Of a stretch of 64,000 nt of DNA, positions 36,852 through 46,043 are shown piece by piece; positions within the stretch are counted from its first letter, which is position 1; every line of letters starts with the position of its first letter. This DNA is from Aldersonia sp. NBC_00410 (lineage in GTDB: Bacteria > Actinomycetota > Actinomycetes > Mycobacteriales > Mycobacteriaceae): the NCBI RefSeq assembly GCF_026342035.1, contig NZ_JAPENM010000016.1:1-64000 (forward strand), in the 5' to 3' direction. A model generated the notes under the pieces. The model did not search any database. It was not told the origin of the DNA and was given only the letters and a program-made list of their open reading frames with translations. The position numbers and the translations under genes are program-made.

Positions 36852-37487
36852 CGCTTGGCCGAACGCGGGCAGCAGGTCGCCAAAGGCGCAGTACGACATC
36901 TCCATCAGCGCGGGGTCCTCGTGCGCGTGTTCTGGTGCCTGCATGGCTAGCAGGGTGTTGAGCAGCATGCCGTCTGCGACGAAACTGCGGGCTTGGTCCG
37001 GCGTACATCCGGTGCGTTGCCGGAGCGTCTGGTAGATCGCCGACATTCCCGCCCGCGCCCGTTCGCCGATCTCGGGCGTGGACGCGGCGGTGAAGCCGTG
37101 CATCATCACCAGCAGCAGGTCCCGGTCGCTGACCAGTTCGCCGTAGGCCCGACCGAGCCGTTCCCAATATTCCTGTTCCTGGACCGTCGGTGCGTCCGGG
37201 TCGCGGTCGATCTTGTCGAGTTCGGCCTCGAAGGTGGCGATGATCGCGTTGATCGCCCGCGCGAACACCTCGCTGAACAATCCCGCCTTCGTGCCGAACA
37301 TACGAACCACATAGGGCTGCGAAACCCCGGCCTCGCGCGCCACCGCATCGGTACTCGTCCCCGCGTATCCCCCCTGCGCGAAGGCACGTGACGCGGCGCC
37401 GAGGATCTGCTCGCGGCGGTCGGCCGCGTTCATTCGGGTCCGGGGTTCCTCGGGAGTTTTCGATTCGGGGGACGACATGGTTGACAT
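36837..37487 (-). CDS. TetR family transcriptional regulator
   Basis: 216-residue repressor-type protein. The N-terminal helix-turn-helix occupies about 25-68 (REQILGAASRAFAQGGYAGTSTDAVAREAGVSQPYVVRMFGTKAGLF); the C-terminal two-thirds is a ligand-binding helical domain. It is divergent from the MFS gene at 37549, with an inverted repeat in the 61-bp gap, the usual layout of a TetR repressor controlling an efflux pump and itself. An alternative ATG lies at 37478. Confidence 0.93.
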   Translation of the reverse strand: MSTMSSPESKTPEEPRTRMNAADRREQILGAASRAFAQGGYAGTSTDAVAREAGVSQPYVVRMFGTKAGLFSEVFARAINAIIATFEAELDKIDRDPDAPTVQEQEYWERLGRAYGELVSDRDLLLVMMHGFTAASTPEIGERARAGMSAIYQTLRQRTGCTPDQARSFVADGMLLNTLLAMQAPEHAHEDPALMEMSYCAFGDLLPAFGQASVAD

Positions 37488-37497
37488 GTTATCAGTC

Positions 37498-37523
37498 GAT
37501 TACTAACCTCGGAATAAGTAATC
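37498..37523. promoter_or_regulatory. Candidate TetR operator between the divergent TetR and MFS genes
   Basis: Inverted repeat GATTACT (37498-37504) and AGTAATC (37517-37523) with 12-bp spacer, centred in the 61-bp gap between the two start codons; AT-rich compared with its surroundings. Confidence 0.5.
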
Positions 37524-37548
37524 ATTCGATGCTTACAAGGGAGGTGCC

Positions 37549-38988
37549 ATGACGATCACAACCGACCTTTCGACCCCGGACGAGGTCAGTCCGGCCGTCG
37601 GAACCCGCACTCGGGTAGTACCGCTCGGAATCGCGTTGCTGGCAGCGTCGCTGCCGATGTTCATGGCGACGCTCGACAACCTGGTCATGACCAGCGCTTT
37701 GCCGGTGATCAGCACCGACCTGCACGCCGGCGTGGGTGATCTGCAGTGGTTCGTGAACGCGTACACGCTGTGCTTCGCGACGCTGATGCTGCCTGCCGCG
37801 ACGCTCGGTGACCGGCTCGGCCGGCGCCGGGTGTTTCTCGCCGGGATCACGATATTCACCCTCGCGTCGATCATCTCGGCACTGTCGCGCACGCCGGAGG
37901 TGCTGATCGGCGCACGCGCGTTACAAGGGCTTGGTGCGGCCGCGATCATGCCGCTGTCGCTGACCCTGCTGGCGGCGGCCGTGCCCGCGAGCAAGCGGGC
38001 CATGGCGATCGGTGTCTGGGGTGGGGTGTCCGGACTCGGCGTCGCGCTCGGTCCGGTAATCGGTGGTGCAGTCGTCGACGGTATCTCCTGGCAGGCGATC
38101 TTCTGGCTCAACGTCCCCGTCGCGCTGGTCGCGATTCCGCTCGTCCTCTGGGCGCTCGATGAATCGTTCGGTCGCAGAGTGCCATTGGACGTGCCCGGAG
38201 TGTTGCTCGTCGGCGGATCGGTGTTTGCCGCGGTGTGGGCGGTCGTGCACGGCAACGACGACGGCTGGACATCGTTCACTGTGCTCGGCACGCTCGCGGC
38301 CGCAGCCGTTCTGCTCGTCGCGTTCGTGGTGCGGGAGAGCCGGGTCCGATTCCCGGTGGTGCCGTTGCGCCTGTTCCGGTCGCGCAGCTTCTCGGTGGCC
38401 AATGTTGCGGCCCTGGGCTTTTCGATCGGCATGATGGGCGCGGTGTTCCTGCTCTCGCAATACCTGCAAATCGTCATGGGCTACACGCCGCTGCAGGCCG
38501 GCGTGCGGACGCTGCCATGGACCGCGGCACCGATGGTCGTCGCCCCGATCGCCGGAGTGCTGGTGGCGCGCGTCGGCGTTCGGCCGCTGCTGACCGTCGG
38601 CCTGTTGCTGCAGGCGGCATCACTGGCCTGGATGGCGGCGATCGTGGTGCCGGGGATGGCCTACTCGGAAGTGGTTCCGGCGTTCGTCATGGCCGGCGTC
38701 GGCATGGGATTGACCTTCGCCCCGAGTGCATCGGCCGTGCTCGCCGACATGGCCGAAGACGATCATGCGACGGCGAGCTCGATCAACGCGACGATGCGGG
38801 AGATGGGCATCGCCATCGGAATCGCGGTGCTCACCGCCGTGTTCCTTGCGGCGGGCGGCGCACTCACCCCCACCGGTTACGCCGAGGGGCTTCGCCCGGC
38901 ACTGATCGTCGGCGCGATCTCGGTCGGGATCGCCGTGCTGGCCTCGGTGTTCATGCCGGCCCGGACGGGGCGCGCCATTCGCGAATGA
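37549..38988 (+). CDS. MFS transporter, DHA2 family (TetR-controlled efflux)
   Basis: 479-residue membrane protein with about 14 transmembrane segments, of the EmrB/QacA type. Motif A GDRLGRRR near residue 85 and motif C-like GVSGLGVALGPVIGGAVVDGISWQAIFWLNVP near 165. It probably exports toxic or lipophilic compounds. The ATG at 37549 has GGGAGG 6 nt before it, a strong ribosome site. The divergent TetR gene and the candidate operator between them suggest ligand-induced expression. Confidence 0.92.
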   Translation: MTITTDLSTPDEVSPAVGTRTRVVPLGIALLAASLPMFMATLDNLVMTSALPVISTDLHAGVGDLQWFVNAYTLCFATLMLPAATLGDRLGRRRVFLAGITIFTLASIISALSRTPEVLIGARALQGLGAAAIMPLSLTLLAAAVPASKRAMAIGVWGGVSGLGVALGPVIGGAVVDGISWQAIFWLNVPVALVAIPLVLWALDESFGRRVPLDVPGVLLVGGSVFAAVWAVVHGNDDGWTSFTVLGTLAAAAVLLVAFVVRESRVRFPVVPLRLFRSRSFSVANVAALGFSIGMMGAVFLLSQYLQIVMGYTPLQAGVRTLPWTAAPMVVAPIAGVLVARVGVRPLLTVGLLLQAASLAWMAAIVVPGMAYSEVVPAFVMAGVGMGLTFAPSASAVLADMAEDDHATASSINATMREMGIAIGIAVLTAVFLAAGGALTPTGYAEGLRPALIVGAISVGIAVLASVFMPARTGRAIRE

Positions 38989-39009
38989 CACGTCGCGCGC
39001 TTCGATAGG

Positions 39010-39507
39010 TCAGGGTTGACCCGGGAACGGCACCGTAACGGGTGCCGTTCCCAATATCGTGCGCCAGGTGGCGAGGCGGACAGCGCATTCGGTGAGTGCG
39101 TCCACGCCGGTGCGGCGGGTGTGTTCGGCGGCGGCGCGCTCGACCACCGAGCGCCATGCGACGGCGGTGTCGCTTTCCACGGTTGCCGCGAGTTGTGCGG
39201 CGGTGATCGGGTCGACCACCGGAAATGGCACGGTGTAGCCGGAGTCGGCCACCGGCGGGTCGATACTCGCCGCGGTCAGTGCGTCGATGGTCGCGTCCCG
39301 GCGCGCGCGGTGCGCAGCGCTGTTCGTGGCAATCAGGTCGGCCCGCTGCGGGTTCGAGAAGGCCGCGACCAAACCATAGGCAAAGATCGCGGCGTGTTCG
39401 GCGCGCAGTGCATCGATGAGAGCCTGCTGTTCGGGCCCGATCGAATCCTGCTTGCGCGGCAGCATCGAACTCACGTCACGCGGGAGCATCGAATTCGCTT
39501 CGCTCAT
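39010..39507 (-). CDS. Ferritin-like DUF4439 protein
   Basis: 165-residue helical protein matching the DUF4439 ferritin-like family: ALIDALRAEHAAIFAYGLVAAF, then AHRARRDATIDAL, then WRSVVERAAAEHTRRTGVDALTECAVRLATWR. Carboxylate and His residues are spaced as in four-helix ferritin-like bundles, but metal binding is not established. Its ATG overlaps the stop of the upstream lipoprotein gene by 4 bp, so they form a two-gene unit transcribed away from rimP; the same neighbourhood in M. tuberculosis has Rv2843 and Rv2844. Confidence 0.85.
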   Translation of the reverse strand: MSEANSMLPRDVSSMLPRKQDSIGPEQQALIDALRAEHAAIFAYGLVAAFSNPQRADLIATNSAAHRARRDATIDALTAASIDPPVADSGYTVPFPVVDPITAAQLAATVESDTAVAWRSVVERAAAEHTRRTGVDALTECAVRLATWRTILGTAPVTVPFPGQP

Positions 39508-40022
39508 GCCAACACGATCCCGGCGTAGGTTGCGCAGGCCGCACTGATCGACCCGAGAAGCCCTGCGCGGTAATCGGATTGGGTGCGCGCCAGGTCGGCG
39601 GCATCCTGCTGCGAGCGGATCAGTCGCGCGCGCAGCTCGTCGATCGTCGGCGGCGGTGTCGCGGGCGTACCGGTCGACGTCGCCGAAGCCGTTGTGCTCG
39701 GCGTCGAGCCGTCCTCGTAATGCCCGGCTGCCCGGGTGATTTCGTCCTGCAAGGCGGTGGCGTGCGCCGTGCGTTCGTCGGCGACGGTCTGCAGGGCCGG
39801 GCCGCGCTCGGGCGCGATGGCGATGGCGGCGATCGCGGCCGCGGCGTCCGCGCGGGCACGGTCCGCCGCGGCGATGAGCGGATCGACCTCGGGTGCGTCG
39901 TCGCCGCTGTCGTTGGCGGCGCATGCCGTCGCGCCGCCGACCACAGCGATCGCAACAGCACCGGTCAGCAGCCGCAACGACGATCGGCGGGAGATCCGGA
40001 TGGCGTGAGTGGCTGTGAGCAC
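39504..40022 (-). CDS. Probable lipoprotein (twin-Arg-like signal), partner of DUF4439 protein
   Basis: 172-residue exported protein. The N-terminus has SRRSSLRLLTG, a possible twin-arginine motif, then a hydrophobic stretch and a lipobox-like GATAC with Cys near residue 34. The mature part is Ala-rich and helical with a Thr/Ser/Pro linker (about 105-125). No enzyme motif is seen. The stop overlaps the start of the DUF4439 gene (ATGA), indicating coupled translation and a likely shared role at the cell envelope. Confidence 0.8.
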   Translation of the reverse strand: MLTATHAIRISRRSSLRLLTGAVAIAVVGGATACAANDSGDDAPEVDPLIAAADRARADAAAAIAAIAIAPERGPALQTVADERTAHATALQDEITRAAGHYEDGSTPSTTASATSTGTPATPPPTIDELRARLIRSQQDAADLARTQSDYRAGLLGSISAACATYAGIVLA

Positions 40023-40189
40023 GGCTACATGGTGCCACGCGACCTGGGCGGATCCGGTGAGGCTGGGATACGGCGGCTCGGTTGCGGGTTACGCTTATTA
40101 CCCGCTGCGCACACTGCGCTCGATGACCGCTGTGCACACGGTCTGCACCCGACAACTGTTCGACCGACAATTGAACCAGGAGCCTCCAG

Positions 40190-40753
40190 ATGCCGATCCC
40201 GTCCGAGGAAACGGTGGCCGACCTCGTCGTCGACCTGATCGAGCAACGCGGGCTCGATCTGGAGGGCGTGCAGATCAGCCGGGCGGGAAAGCTCAGCACC
40301 GTGCGGGTCCTGGTGGACGGTGAGAACGGTGTTTCGCTCGACCAAATCGCCACCCTGAGCAACGAGGTGTCTGCGAAACTCGACGAGGTCGACGAATTCG
40401 GCACACTGCCCTACACGCTGGAAGTCACCACGCCCGGGACCGATCGTCCGCTCGAGCTCGAGCGGCATTGGCGTCGGGCGCGGGGACGCAAGGTGGAGGT
40501 CGCGACCGCGACCGAGACCATCGAAGGCCGCATCGGACGACTCGATGCGGGATCGGTCGACATTGTGGTGCGCGGCAAGTCCGGCCCCACCGTCCGGGCA
40601 GTACAGCTCGACGACGTGGTCCGCGCCGTGGTGCAGGTCGAATTCTCGCGGCCGAACGCCCGCGAACTCGAATTGACAGGTGGCGTGGCGCAGGGGCGCC
40701 CCGCGCCGGGTGCAGCGCCGGTAGCGATTGAGCAGGAAGGGACCGAGGAATGA
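40190..40753 (+). CDS. rimP: Ribosome maturation factor RimP
   Basis: 187-residue factor needed for 30S subunit maturation. The N-terminal domain has [34 protein letters not shown], the C-terminal SH3-like domain follows, including [17 protein letters not shown]-terminal extension of about 20 residues is Pro/Ala-rich. The ATG at 40190 has AGGAG 8 nt upstream. The stop overlaps nusA (ATGA), the conserved rimP-nusA-ylxR-infB order. Confidence 0.95.
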   Translation: MPIPSEETVADLVVDLIEQRGLDLEGVQISRAGKLSTVRVLVDGENGVSLDQIATLSNEVSAKLDEVDEFGTLPYTLEVTTPGTDRPLELERHWRRARGRKVEVATATETIEGRIGRLDAGSVDIVVRGKSGPTVRAVQLDDVVRAVVQVEFSRPNARELELTGGVAQGRPAPGAAPVAIEQEGTEE

Positions 40754-41799
40754 ACATCGACATCGGCGCGCTGCGGGCAATCGAGGCCGAGAAGGGGATC
40801 TCGATCGAGACGGTGATCGCGACGATCCAGTCGGCCCTGCTCACCGCGTATCGGCATACCGAGGGCCATCAGCCCAATGCTCGGATCGACGTGGACCGCA
40901 AGTCCGGCGTCGTCCGGGTGATGGCCTACGAAACCGATCTCGACGGGAACCTGATCTCGGAGTGGGACGACACACCAGAGGGATTCGGCCGGATCGCGGC
41001 CACCACCGCCCGGCAGGTCATCCTGCAACGTCTGCGCGACGCCGAACACGAGAAGACCTTCGGTGAGTTCGCCACGCACGAGGGCGAGATCGTCGGCGGT
41101 GTCATTCAGCGCGACAGCCGCCTCAACGCGCGCGGTACTGTCGTCGTCCACATCGGCAGCGACGCGAACGGCGCCGACGGGCTGATCCCGCCCGCAGAGC
41201 AGGTGCCGGGCGAGTCCTACGAGCACGGCGACCGGATCAAGTGCTACGTGGTCGGCGTGTCCCGCGGCCAGCGCGGCCCGCAGATCACGCTGTCGCGGAC
41301 GCACCCGAACCTCGTTCGCAAACTCTTCGCGCTCGAGGTACCCGAGATCGCGGACGCCTCCGTGGACATTGTCGCGGTGGCGCGCGAGTCCGGGCACCGC
41401 TCGAAGATCGCGGTGCGCTCCAATGTGGCGGGACTCAACGCGAAGGGCGCGTGCATCGGCCCGATGGGGCAGCGAGTGCGCAACGTGATGAGCGAGCTCG
41501 CCGGCGAGAAGATCGACATCATCGACTACGACGACGACCCGGCGAGGTTCGTCGGGAATGCACTGTCGCCGTCGAAAGTTGTTTCTGTCACAGTCGTCGA
41601 TCCGGATGCGCGTGCCGCGCGTGTGGTCGTGCCGGATTTCCAGCTTTCGCTCGCGATCGGCAAGGAAGGCCAGAACGCGCGCCTCGCCGCCCGTCTCACC
41701 GGCTGGCGGATCGATATCCGCAGTGATGCAGCAGCAACGGCACCCGAAGATGAACGAACGGCCGATCGACCCGCCGGACCCGGCCTCGGGCGACTGTAG
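40750..41799 (+). CDS. nusA: Transcription termination/antitermination factor NusA
   Basis: 349-residue RNA polymerase-binding protein controlling pausing, termination and antitermination. N-terminal polymerase-binding domain (1-110), S1 domain (about 110-185, [23 protein letters not shown]), KH1 (about 200-270) and KH2 (about 275-335, [28 protein letters not shown]). It lacks the C-terminal acidic repeats of E. coli NusA, as usual in actinobacteria. Start overlaps rimP by 4 bp. Confidence 0.96.
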   Translation: MNIDIGALRAIEAEKGISIETVIATIQSALLTAYRHTEGHQPNARIDVDRKSGVVRVMAYETDLDGNLISEWDDTPEGFGRIAATTARQVILQRLRDAEHEKTFGEFATHEGEIVGGVIQRDSRLNARGTVVVHIGSDANGADGLIPPAEQVPGESYEHGDRIKCYVVGVSRGQRGPQITLSRTHPNLVRKLFALEVPEIADASVDIVAVARESGHRSKIAVRSNVAGLNAKGACIGPMGQRVRNVMSELAGEKIDIIDYDDDPARFVGNALSPSKVVSVTVVDPDARAARVVVPDFQLSLAIGKEGQNARLAARLTGWRIDIRSDAAATAPEDERTADRPAGPGLGRL

Positions 41800-41805
41800 G
41801 ACCGA

Positions 41806-42159
41806 ATGCGGAGTTCGGCGGAATCAGCGGTAGAGTGGTCGAGGGTTCAGCATGGGCCTTCGATATCCGTGCGCGCTGGTACCGGTTCTCCGGTGCGGAC
41901 GTGTGTCGGATGCCGGAAGCGTGAGCTGACCACCGATCTGCTGCGGGTGGTTGCACGAGAGAACGGGCCGAACGGCTACGTAGTCGTGCCGGATCCGCGG
42001 CACAGGCTTCCGGGCCGGGGTGCATGGCTGCACCCCACCGCCGGCTGTCTGAGCAATGCAGACCGGCGCCGAGCATTCGGCAGAGCATTACGAGTGTCCG
42101 GATATCTGGATACCTCAGCTGTCGAGCAGTACCTAGAGAACAGGCACGAGCACTCATGA
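41806..42159 (+). CDS. ylxR: YlxR family RNA-binding protein (DUF448)
   Basis: Up to 117 residues. The YlxR hallmark [11 protein letters not shown] lies at about residue 31, with LLRVVA and [12 protein letters not shown] downstream; the fold is a small nucleic-acid-binding or nucleoid-associated domain found between nusA and infB in many bacteria. Upstream residues are variable, so the true start may be an internal GTG near residue 22 rather than the ATG at 41806; 6 bp separate it from nusA. Length of related proteins is about 90-110 residues. Confidence 0.88.
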   Translation: MRSSAESAVEWSRVQHGPSISVRAGTGSPVRTCVGCRKRELTTDLLRVVARENGPNGYVVVPDPRHRLPGRGAWLHPTAGCLSNADRRRAFGRALRVSGYLDTSAVEQYLENRHEHS

Positions 42160-42265
42160 GCGCAACGTGAAGCACCAACGATGAACGTCCGTCGGAGATA
42201 AACCGAGGTCGTGCGGGCGCCCGGGAGCCGGGACCGTCACGCTCGACCTCATAGTGAGGAGAGCA

Positions 42266-45094
42266 GTGGCAGGCAAGGCCCGCGTGCACGAGTTGGCGAA
42301 AGAACTCGGTGTCACAAGTAAGGAACTACTCGCGACGCTCAAGGAGCAGGGCGAGTTCGTGAAATCGGCGTCGTCGACGGTGGAAGCACCCGTCGCGCGT
42401 CGTCTGCGTGAATCGTTTACCTCGAAGGCGCCTGCGGCGCCGCAAAACGGCAGGTCCGCCGATGGCGCCGCAAAACCGGCCGCGGCCGGCCCGCGTCCGT
42501 CGGGCCCCCGCCCCGGCCCGCGGCCGACCCCGGCTGCTCCGGCACCGGCCGCTCCGTCGGCTCCCCAGCCGGCTGCGGCAGCGTCGAACCCGCCCGCGGC
42601 TTCCGCGCCGCCCGCGGCACCCGCTCCGGATTCGGCACCCAAGCCGGTCCCGGCCCGCCCGCGTCCGCAGGCCCCCGCGGCCAGCGCGAGTCCCGCGGCA
42701 CCGGCCGGTCCCAAGCCGGGTCCGAAGCCGCCGCGTGTCGGCAACAACCCGTACTCCTCGGCCCCGGTCGAGCGTCCCGCGCCGCGGCCGGCGCCGGGTG
42801 CACCGCGTCCCGGCGGTCCCCGCCCGGGTCCCGGCCAGGCCGGCCCGCGCCCGCAGGGCGGATCGCGTCCCGGGCCCGGTCAGGGCGGTCCCCGTCCCGC
42901 ACCAGGTCAGGGTGGTCCGCGGCCGAGCCCCGGCTCGATGCCCCCGCGCCCGAACCCGGGTGCGATGCCCGCACGTTCGACCCGTCCGGCACCCGGTGCC
43001 GGTCGTCCGGGCCGTCCCGGTGGAGCCCCGGGCCGTCCCGGCGGTGGTGCCGGCGGCGGTGGCGGCTACCGCGGTGGCGGTGGTGGCGGCGGCGGCGCTC
43101 CCGGTGCGGGCGCGCCCGCGGCCGGTGGTTTCCGCGGTCGTCCCGGTGGTGGCGGCGGTAACCGTGGTCGCGGCGGTGCTGCGGGTGCCTTCGGGCGTCC
43201 CGGTGGCGCGCCCCGCAAGGGCCGCAAGTCGAAGCGGCAGAAGCGCCAGGAATACGACGCAATGCAGGCGCCCGCCGTTGGCGGTGTGCGGCTGCCGCGC
43301 GGCAACGGTGAGACCATCCGGCTCGCCCGCGGTGCGTCGCTGTCCGACTTCGCGGAGAAGATCGATGCGAACCCGGCTGCGTTGGTGCAGGCCTTGTTCA
43401 ACCTCGGCGAAATGGTCACCGCAACGCAGTCGGTGAACGACGAGACGCTCGAGCTGCTCGGCGGCGAGATGAACTACGTCGTCCAGGTCGTCAGCCCGGA
43501 GGACGAGGACCGCGAGCTGCTGCAGTCGTTCGACCTCACCTACGGCGAGGACGAGGGCGGCGAGGAAGACCTCGAGTCGCGTCCGCCGGTGGTCACCGTC
43601 ATGGGTCACGTCGACCACGGCAAGACCCGCCTGCTCGACACGATCCGTAAGGCGAACGTGCGCGAGGGCGAGGCCGGCGGCATCACCCAGCACATCGGTG
43701 CCTACCAGGTCGGGGTCGACTTCGAGGGCAACGAACGACTGGTCACCTTCATCGACACCCCCGGTCACGAGGCGTTCACCGCCATGCGTGCCCGCGGTGC
43801 GAAGGCCACCGACATCGCGATCCTCGTGGTCGCGGCCGACGACGGCGTCATGCCGCAGACGGTGGAAGCGATCAACCACGCCCAGGCGGCCGACGTGCCG
43901 ATCGTGGTCGCGGTGAACAAGATCGACAAGGAAGGCGCCGACCCGGCGAAGATTCGCGGGCAGCTCACCGAATACGGACTCGTCGCCGAGGAGTACGGCG
44001 GCGACACCATGTTCGTCGACATCTCCGCCAAGCAGGGCACGAACATCGAACACCTGCTCGAAGCGGTGCTGCTCACCGCGGACGCGTCGCTCGACCTGCG
44101 GGCCAACCCCGACATGGAGGCCCAGGGCGTCGCGATCGAGGCACACCTCGACCGTGGCCGCGGCCCGGTCGCGACCGTGCTCATCGCACGCGGAACCCTG
44201 CGCGTCGGTGACTCGATCGTCGCCGGTGACGCGTACGGCCGAGTGCGTCGCATGGTCGACGAGCACGGCGACGACGTCGCCGAGGCCCTGCCGTCGCGTC
44301 CGGTCCAGGTGGTCGGTTTCACCTCGGTCCCGGGTGCCGGCGACAACCTGCTCGTCGTCGACGAGGACCGGATCGCCCGGCAGATCGCCGACCGCCGCAA
44401 TGCGCGCAAGCGCAACGCACTGGCCGCGCGCAGCCGCAAGCGGATCAGCCTCGAGGATCTGGATGCCGCGCTGAAGGAAACCAGCGAGCTCAACCTGATC
44501 CTCAAGGGCGACAACTCCGGCACCGTGGAGGCCCTGGAAGAGGCGCTGCTCGGTATCGAGATCGACGACGAAGTGCAGCTGCGGGTTATCGACCGCGGTG
44601 TCGGTGGCATCACCGAAACCAACGTCAACCTGGCCTCGGCGTCGAACGCGATCATCATCGGGTTCAACGTGCGCGCGGAGGGCAAGGCGACCGAGCTGGC
44701 GAACCGCGAGGGCGTCGACATCCGGTACTACTCGGTGATCTACCAGGCGATCGACGAGATCGAGAAGGCCCTCAAGGGCATGCTCAAGCCGGTCTACGAA
44801 GAGGTCGAGCTGGGCCGCGCCGAGATCCGCGCGCTGTTCCGCTCCTCCAAGGTCGGTCTCATCGCCGGCTGCATGGTCACCGGTGGCATCCTGCGCCGCA
44901 ACGCGAAGGCGCGGTTGCTGCGGGACAACCTGGTGGTTGCCGAGACGACGACGATTTCCACGTTGCGTCGCGAGAAGGACGATGTCACCGAGGTGCGCGA
45001 AGGCTTCGAATGCGGCCTCACGCTCACCTACAACGACATCAAGGAGGGCGACATCATCGAGGCGTACGAGCTGCGCGAGAAGCCGCGCGACTGA
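42266..45094 (+). CDS. infB: Translation initiation factor IF-2
   Basis: 942-residue GTPase that brings initiator tRNA to the 30S subunit. The N-terminal IF2_N domain is [19 protein letters not shown] (about 3-55). About 60-315 is an extreme Pro/Ala/Gly/Arg-rich region, ending in Gly-rich tracts (GGGGGY-like), longer than in E. coli. A second IF2_N-like domain (about 345-400) precedes the G domain: G1 GHVDHGKT near residue 447, G3 DTPGHE and G4 NKID, then domains II-IV. The GTG at 42266 has GAGGAG 5 nt upstream and matches the family start VAGKARV; another in-frame GTG lies four codons earlier. Confidence 0.97.
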   Translation: MAGKARVHELAKELGVTSKELLATLKEQGEFVKSASSTVEAPVARRLRESFTSKAPAAPQNGRSADGAAKPAAAGPRPSGPRPGPRPTPAAPAPAAPSAPQPAAAASNPPAASAPPAAPAPDSAPKPVPARPRPQAPAASASPAAPAGPKPGPKPPRVGNNPYSSAPVERPAPRPAPGAPRPGGPRPGPGQAGPRPQGGSRPGPGQGGPRPAPGQGGPRPSPGSMPPRPNPGAMPARSTRPAPGAGRPGRPGGAPGRPGGGAGGGGGYRGGGGGGGGAPGAGAPAAGGFRGRPGGGGGNRGRGGAAGAFGRPGGAPRKGRKSKRQKRQEYDAMQAPAVGGVRLPRGNGETIRLARGASLSDFAEKIDANPAALVQALFNLGEMVTATQSVNDETLELLGGEMNYVVQVVSPEDEDRELLQSFDLTYGEDEGGEEDLESRPPVVTVMGHVDHGKTRLLDTIRKANVREGEAGGITQHIGAYQVGVDFEGNERLVTFIDTPGHEAFTAMRARGAKATDIAILVVAADDGVMPQTVEAINHAQAADVPIVVAVNKIDKEGADPAKIRGQLTEYGLVAEEYGGDTMFVDISAKQGTNIEHLLEAVLLTADASLDLRANPDMEAQGVAIEAHLDRGRGPVATVLIARGTLRVGDSIVAGDAYGRVRRMVDEHGDDVAEALPSRPVQVVGFTSVPGAGDNLLVVDEDRIARQIADRRNARKRNALAARSRKRISLEDLDAALKETSELNLILKGDNSGTVEALEEALLGIEIDDEVQLRVIDRGVGGITETNVNLASASNAIIIGFNVRAEGKATELANREGVDIRYYSVIYQAIDEIEKALKGMLKPVYEEVELGRAEIRALFRSSKVGLIAGCMVTGGILRRNAKARLLRDNLVVAETTTISTLRREKDDVTEVREGFECGLTLTYNDIKEGDIIEAYELREKPRD

Positions 45095-45103
45095 AGCGTC
45101 TGA

Positions 45104-45169
45104 GGAGCGCAGCCTGCGGAGCGACATATCCTCGCAGGAGCGGAGCCTGCGGAGCGACCTATCCTCACA
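45104..45169. repeat. 33-bp tandem repeat in the infB-ylxP gap
   Basis: Two copies of a 33-bp unit (45104-45136 and 45137-45169), four differences apart, followed by the first 12 bp of a third copy. The unit begins GGAGCGCAGCCTGCGGAGCG. It sits in the 161-bp gap between infB and the DUF503 gene. The unit length is a multiple of three, so it reads through in one frame, but no start fits a real gene. Confidence 0.75.
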
Positions 45170-45255
45170 GGAGCACAGCCCGTGCGCGGTTGACCGATCA
45201 GCCCGACCGCAAGGTCGGCCGGCAACCGCGCACGGTGCCGCCGGAAGGGAGTGTC

Positions 45256-45549
45256 GTGTTGTTCCTTGGCTCGCTCGAGTTCGACATTCTGCTCGGTGAC
45301 GTTCATTCGTTGAAGGAGAAAAGGTCCGTCGTGCGGCCGGTCATCGCCGAACTACAACGGTTCGGTGTGTGCGCGGTCGAGGCGGGCGAGATGGATCGGC
45401 ATCGCCGGGCCATGGTCGGTGTGGCGGCGGCCAGCTCCGCCGTGGGGCATCTGCACGAGGTACTCGACAAGTGCGAGCGCCACGTTGCCGCCCGACCCGA
45501 GCTGCAACTGCTCGGGGTACGCCGGCGGATCTTCGGTCCGGAAGACTGA
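45256..45549 (+). CDS. DUF503 (YlxP-like) protein
   Basis: 97-residue protein of the DUF503 family, usually found between infB and rbfA. The sequence [31 protein letters not shown] at the N-terminus and [25 protein letters not shown] are typical. Function is unproven; a role in ribosome assembly or RNA processing is suggested by context. The GTG at 45256 is chosen because GGAAGGGA lies just upstream; the frame continues upstream through the 33-bp repeats but that is not expected to be translated. Confidence 0.88.
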   Translation: MLFLGSLEFDILLGDVHSLKEKRSVVRPVIAELQRFGVCAVEAGEMDRHRRAMVGVAAASSAVGHLHEVLDKCERHVAARPELQLLGVRRRIFGPED

Positions 45550-45563
45550 GAGGGGCGCAAGAC

Positions 45564-46040
45564 ATGGTTGACCATGCGCGGGCAGCGCGACTGGCCAAGC
45601 GGATCGCGACCATTGTCGCCACCGCGATCGAACACGAGGTGAAGGATCCGCGGCTGCGGTTCGTCACCATCACCGACGCGAAGGTGACCGGCGACCTTCG
45701 GGACGCCACCGTGTACTACACGGTGATGGGCGCCGATATCGACTCCGAACCCGATCTCGACAGCGCGGCTGCAGGCCTGGAGAAGGCCAAGGGCGTGCTC
45801 CGCTCGAAGGTCGGCGCCGGAACCGGCGTCAAGTTCACCCCGACGTTGGCCTTCGTGCTCGACCGGGTGCCCGACACGGCCCGGCACATGGAGGAACTGC
45901 TCGCGCGTGCCCGCGCCGCCGACGACGAGGTGGCCAAGCTCGCCGCGAACGCCGTCCCCGTCGGTGACCCCGATCCCTACCGGACGGCCGACGAGAACGC
46001 CGAACCCGACGCCGGGACCGACTCCGGCGACGCCCGGTAG
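45564..46040 (+). CDS. rbfA: 30S ribosome-binding factor RbfA
   Basis: 158-residue cold-shock ribosome assembly factor with a KH-like fold. Recognised by [26 protein letters not shown] at the start, [21 protein letters not shown] and [24 protein letters not shown]-terminal acidic/Pro-Gly tail of about 40 residues follows. The ATG at 45564 follows the DUF503 stop by 14 bp with GAGGGGC about 7 nt before it; nrnA starts 3 bp after the stop. Confidence 0.95.
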   Translation: MVDHARAARLAKRIATIVATAIEHEVKDPRLRFVTITDAKVTGDLRDATVYYTVMGADIDSEPDLDSAAAGLEKAKGVLRSKVGAGTGVKFTPTLAFVLDRVPDTARHMEELLARARAADDEVAKLAANAVPVGDPDPYRTADENAEPDAGTDSGDAR

Positions 46041-46043
46041 CGC

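Noticed and set aside
40023-40189. Inverted repeat GCGGGT/ACCCGC near 40086 upstream of rimP
   Set aside because: Only 6-bp arms with a 10-nt loop in GC-rich sequence; chance occurrence cannot be excluded.
42400-43210. Repeated CCGG/GGTCGT-type units resembling a repeat array
   Set aside because: They encode the Pro/Ala/Gly-rich N-terminal region of IF-2; no spacer-repeat regularity, so not a CRISPR.
42326-45127. 933-codon antisense ORF opposite infB
   Set aside because: Long open frames on the opposite strand are common in GC-rich genes because stops are rare; it lies exactly under IF-2, which has unmistakable motifs, and its sequence is low-complexity Arg/Gly.
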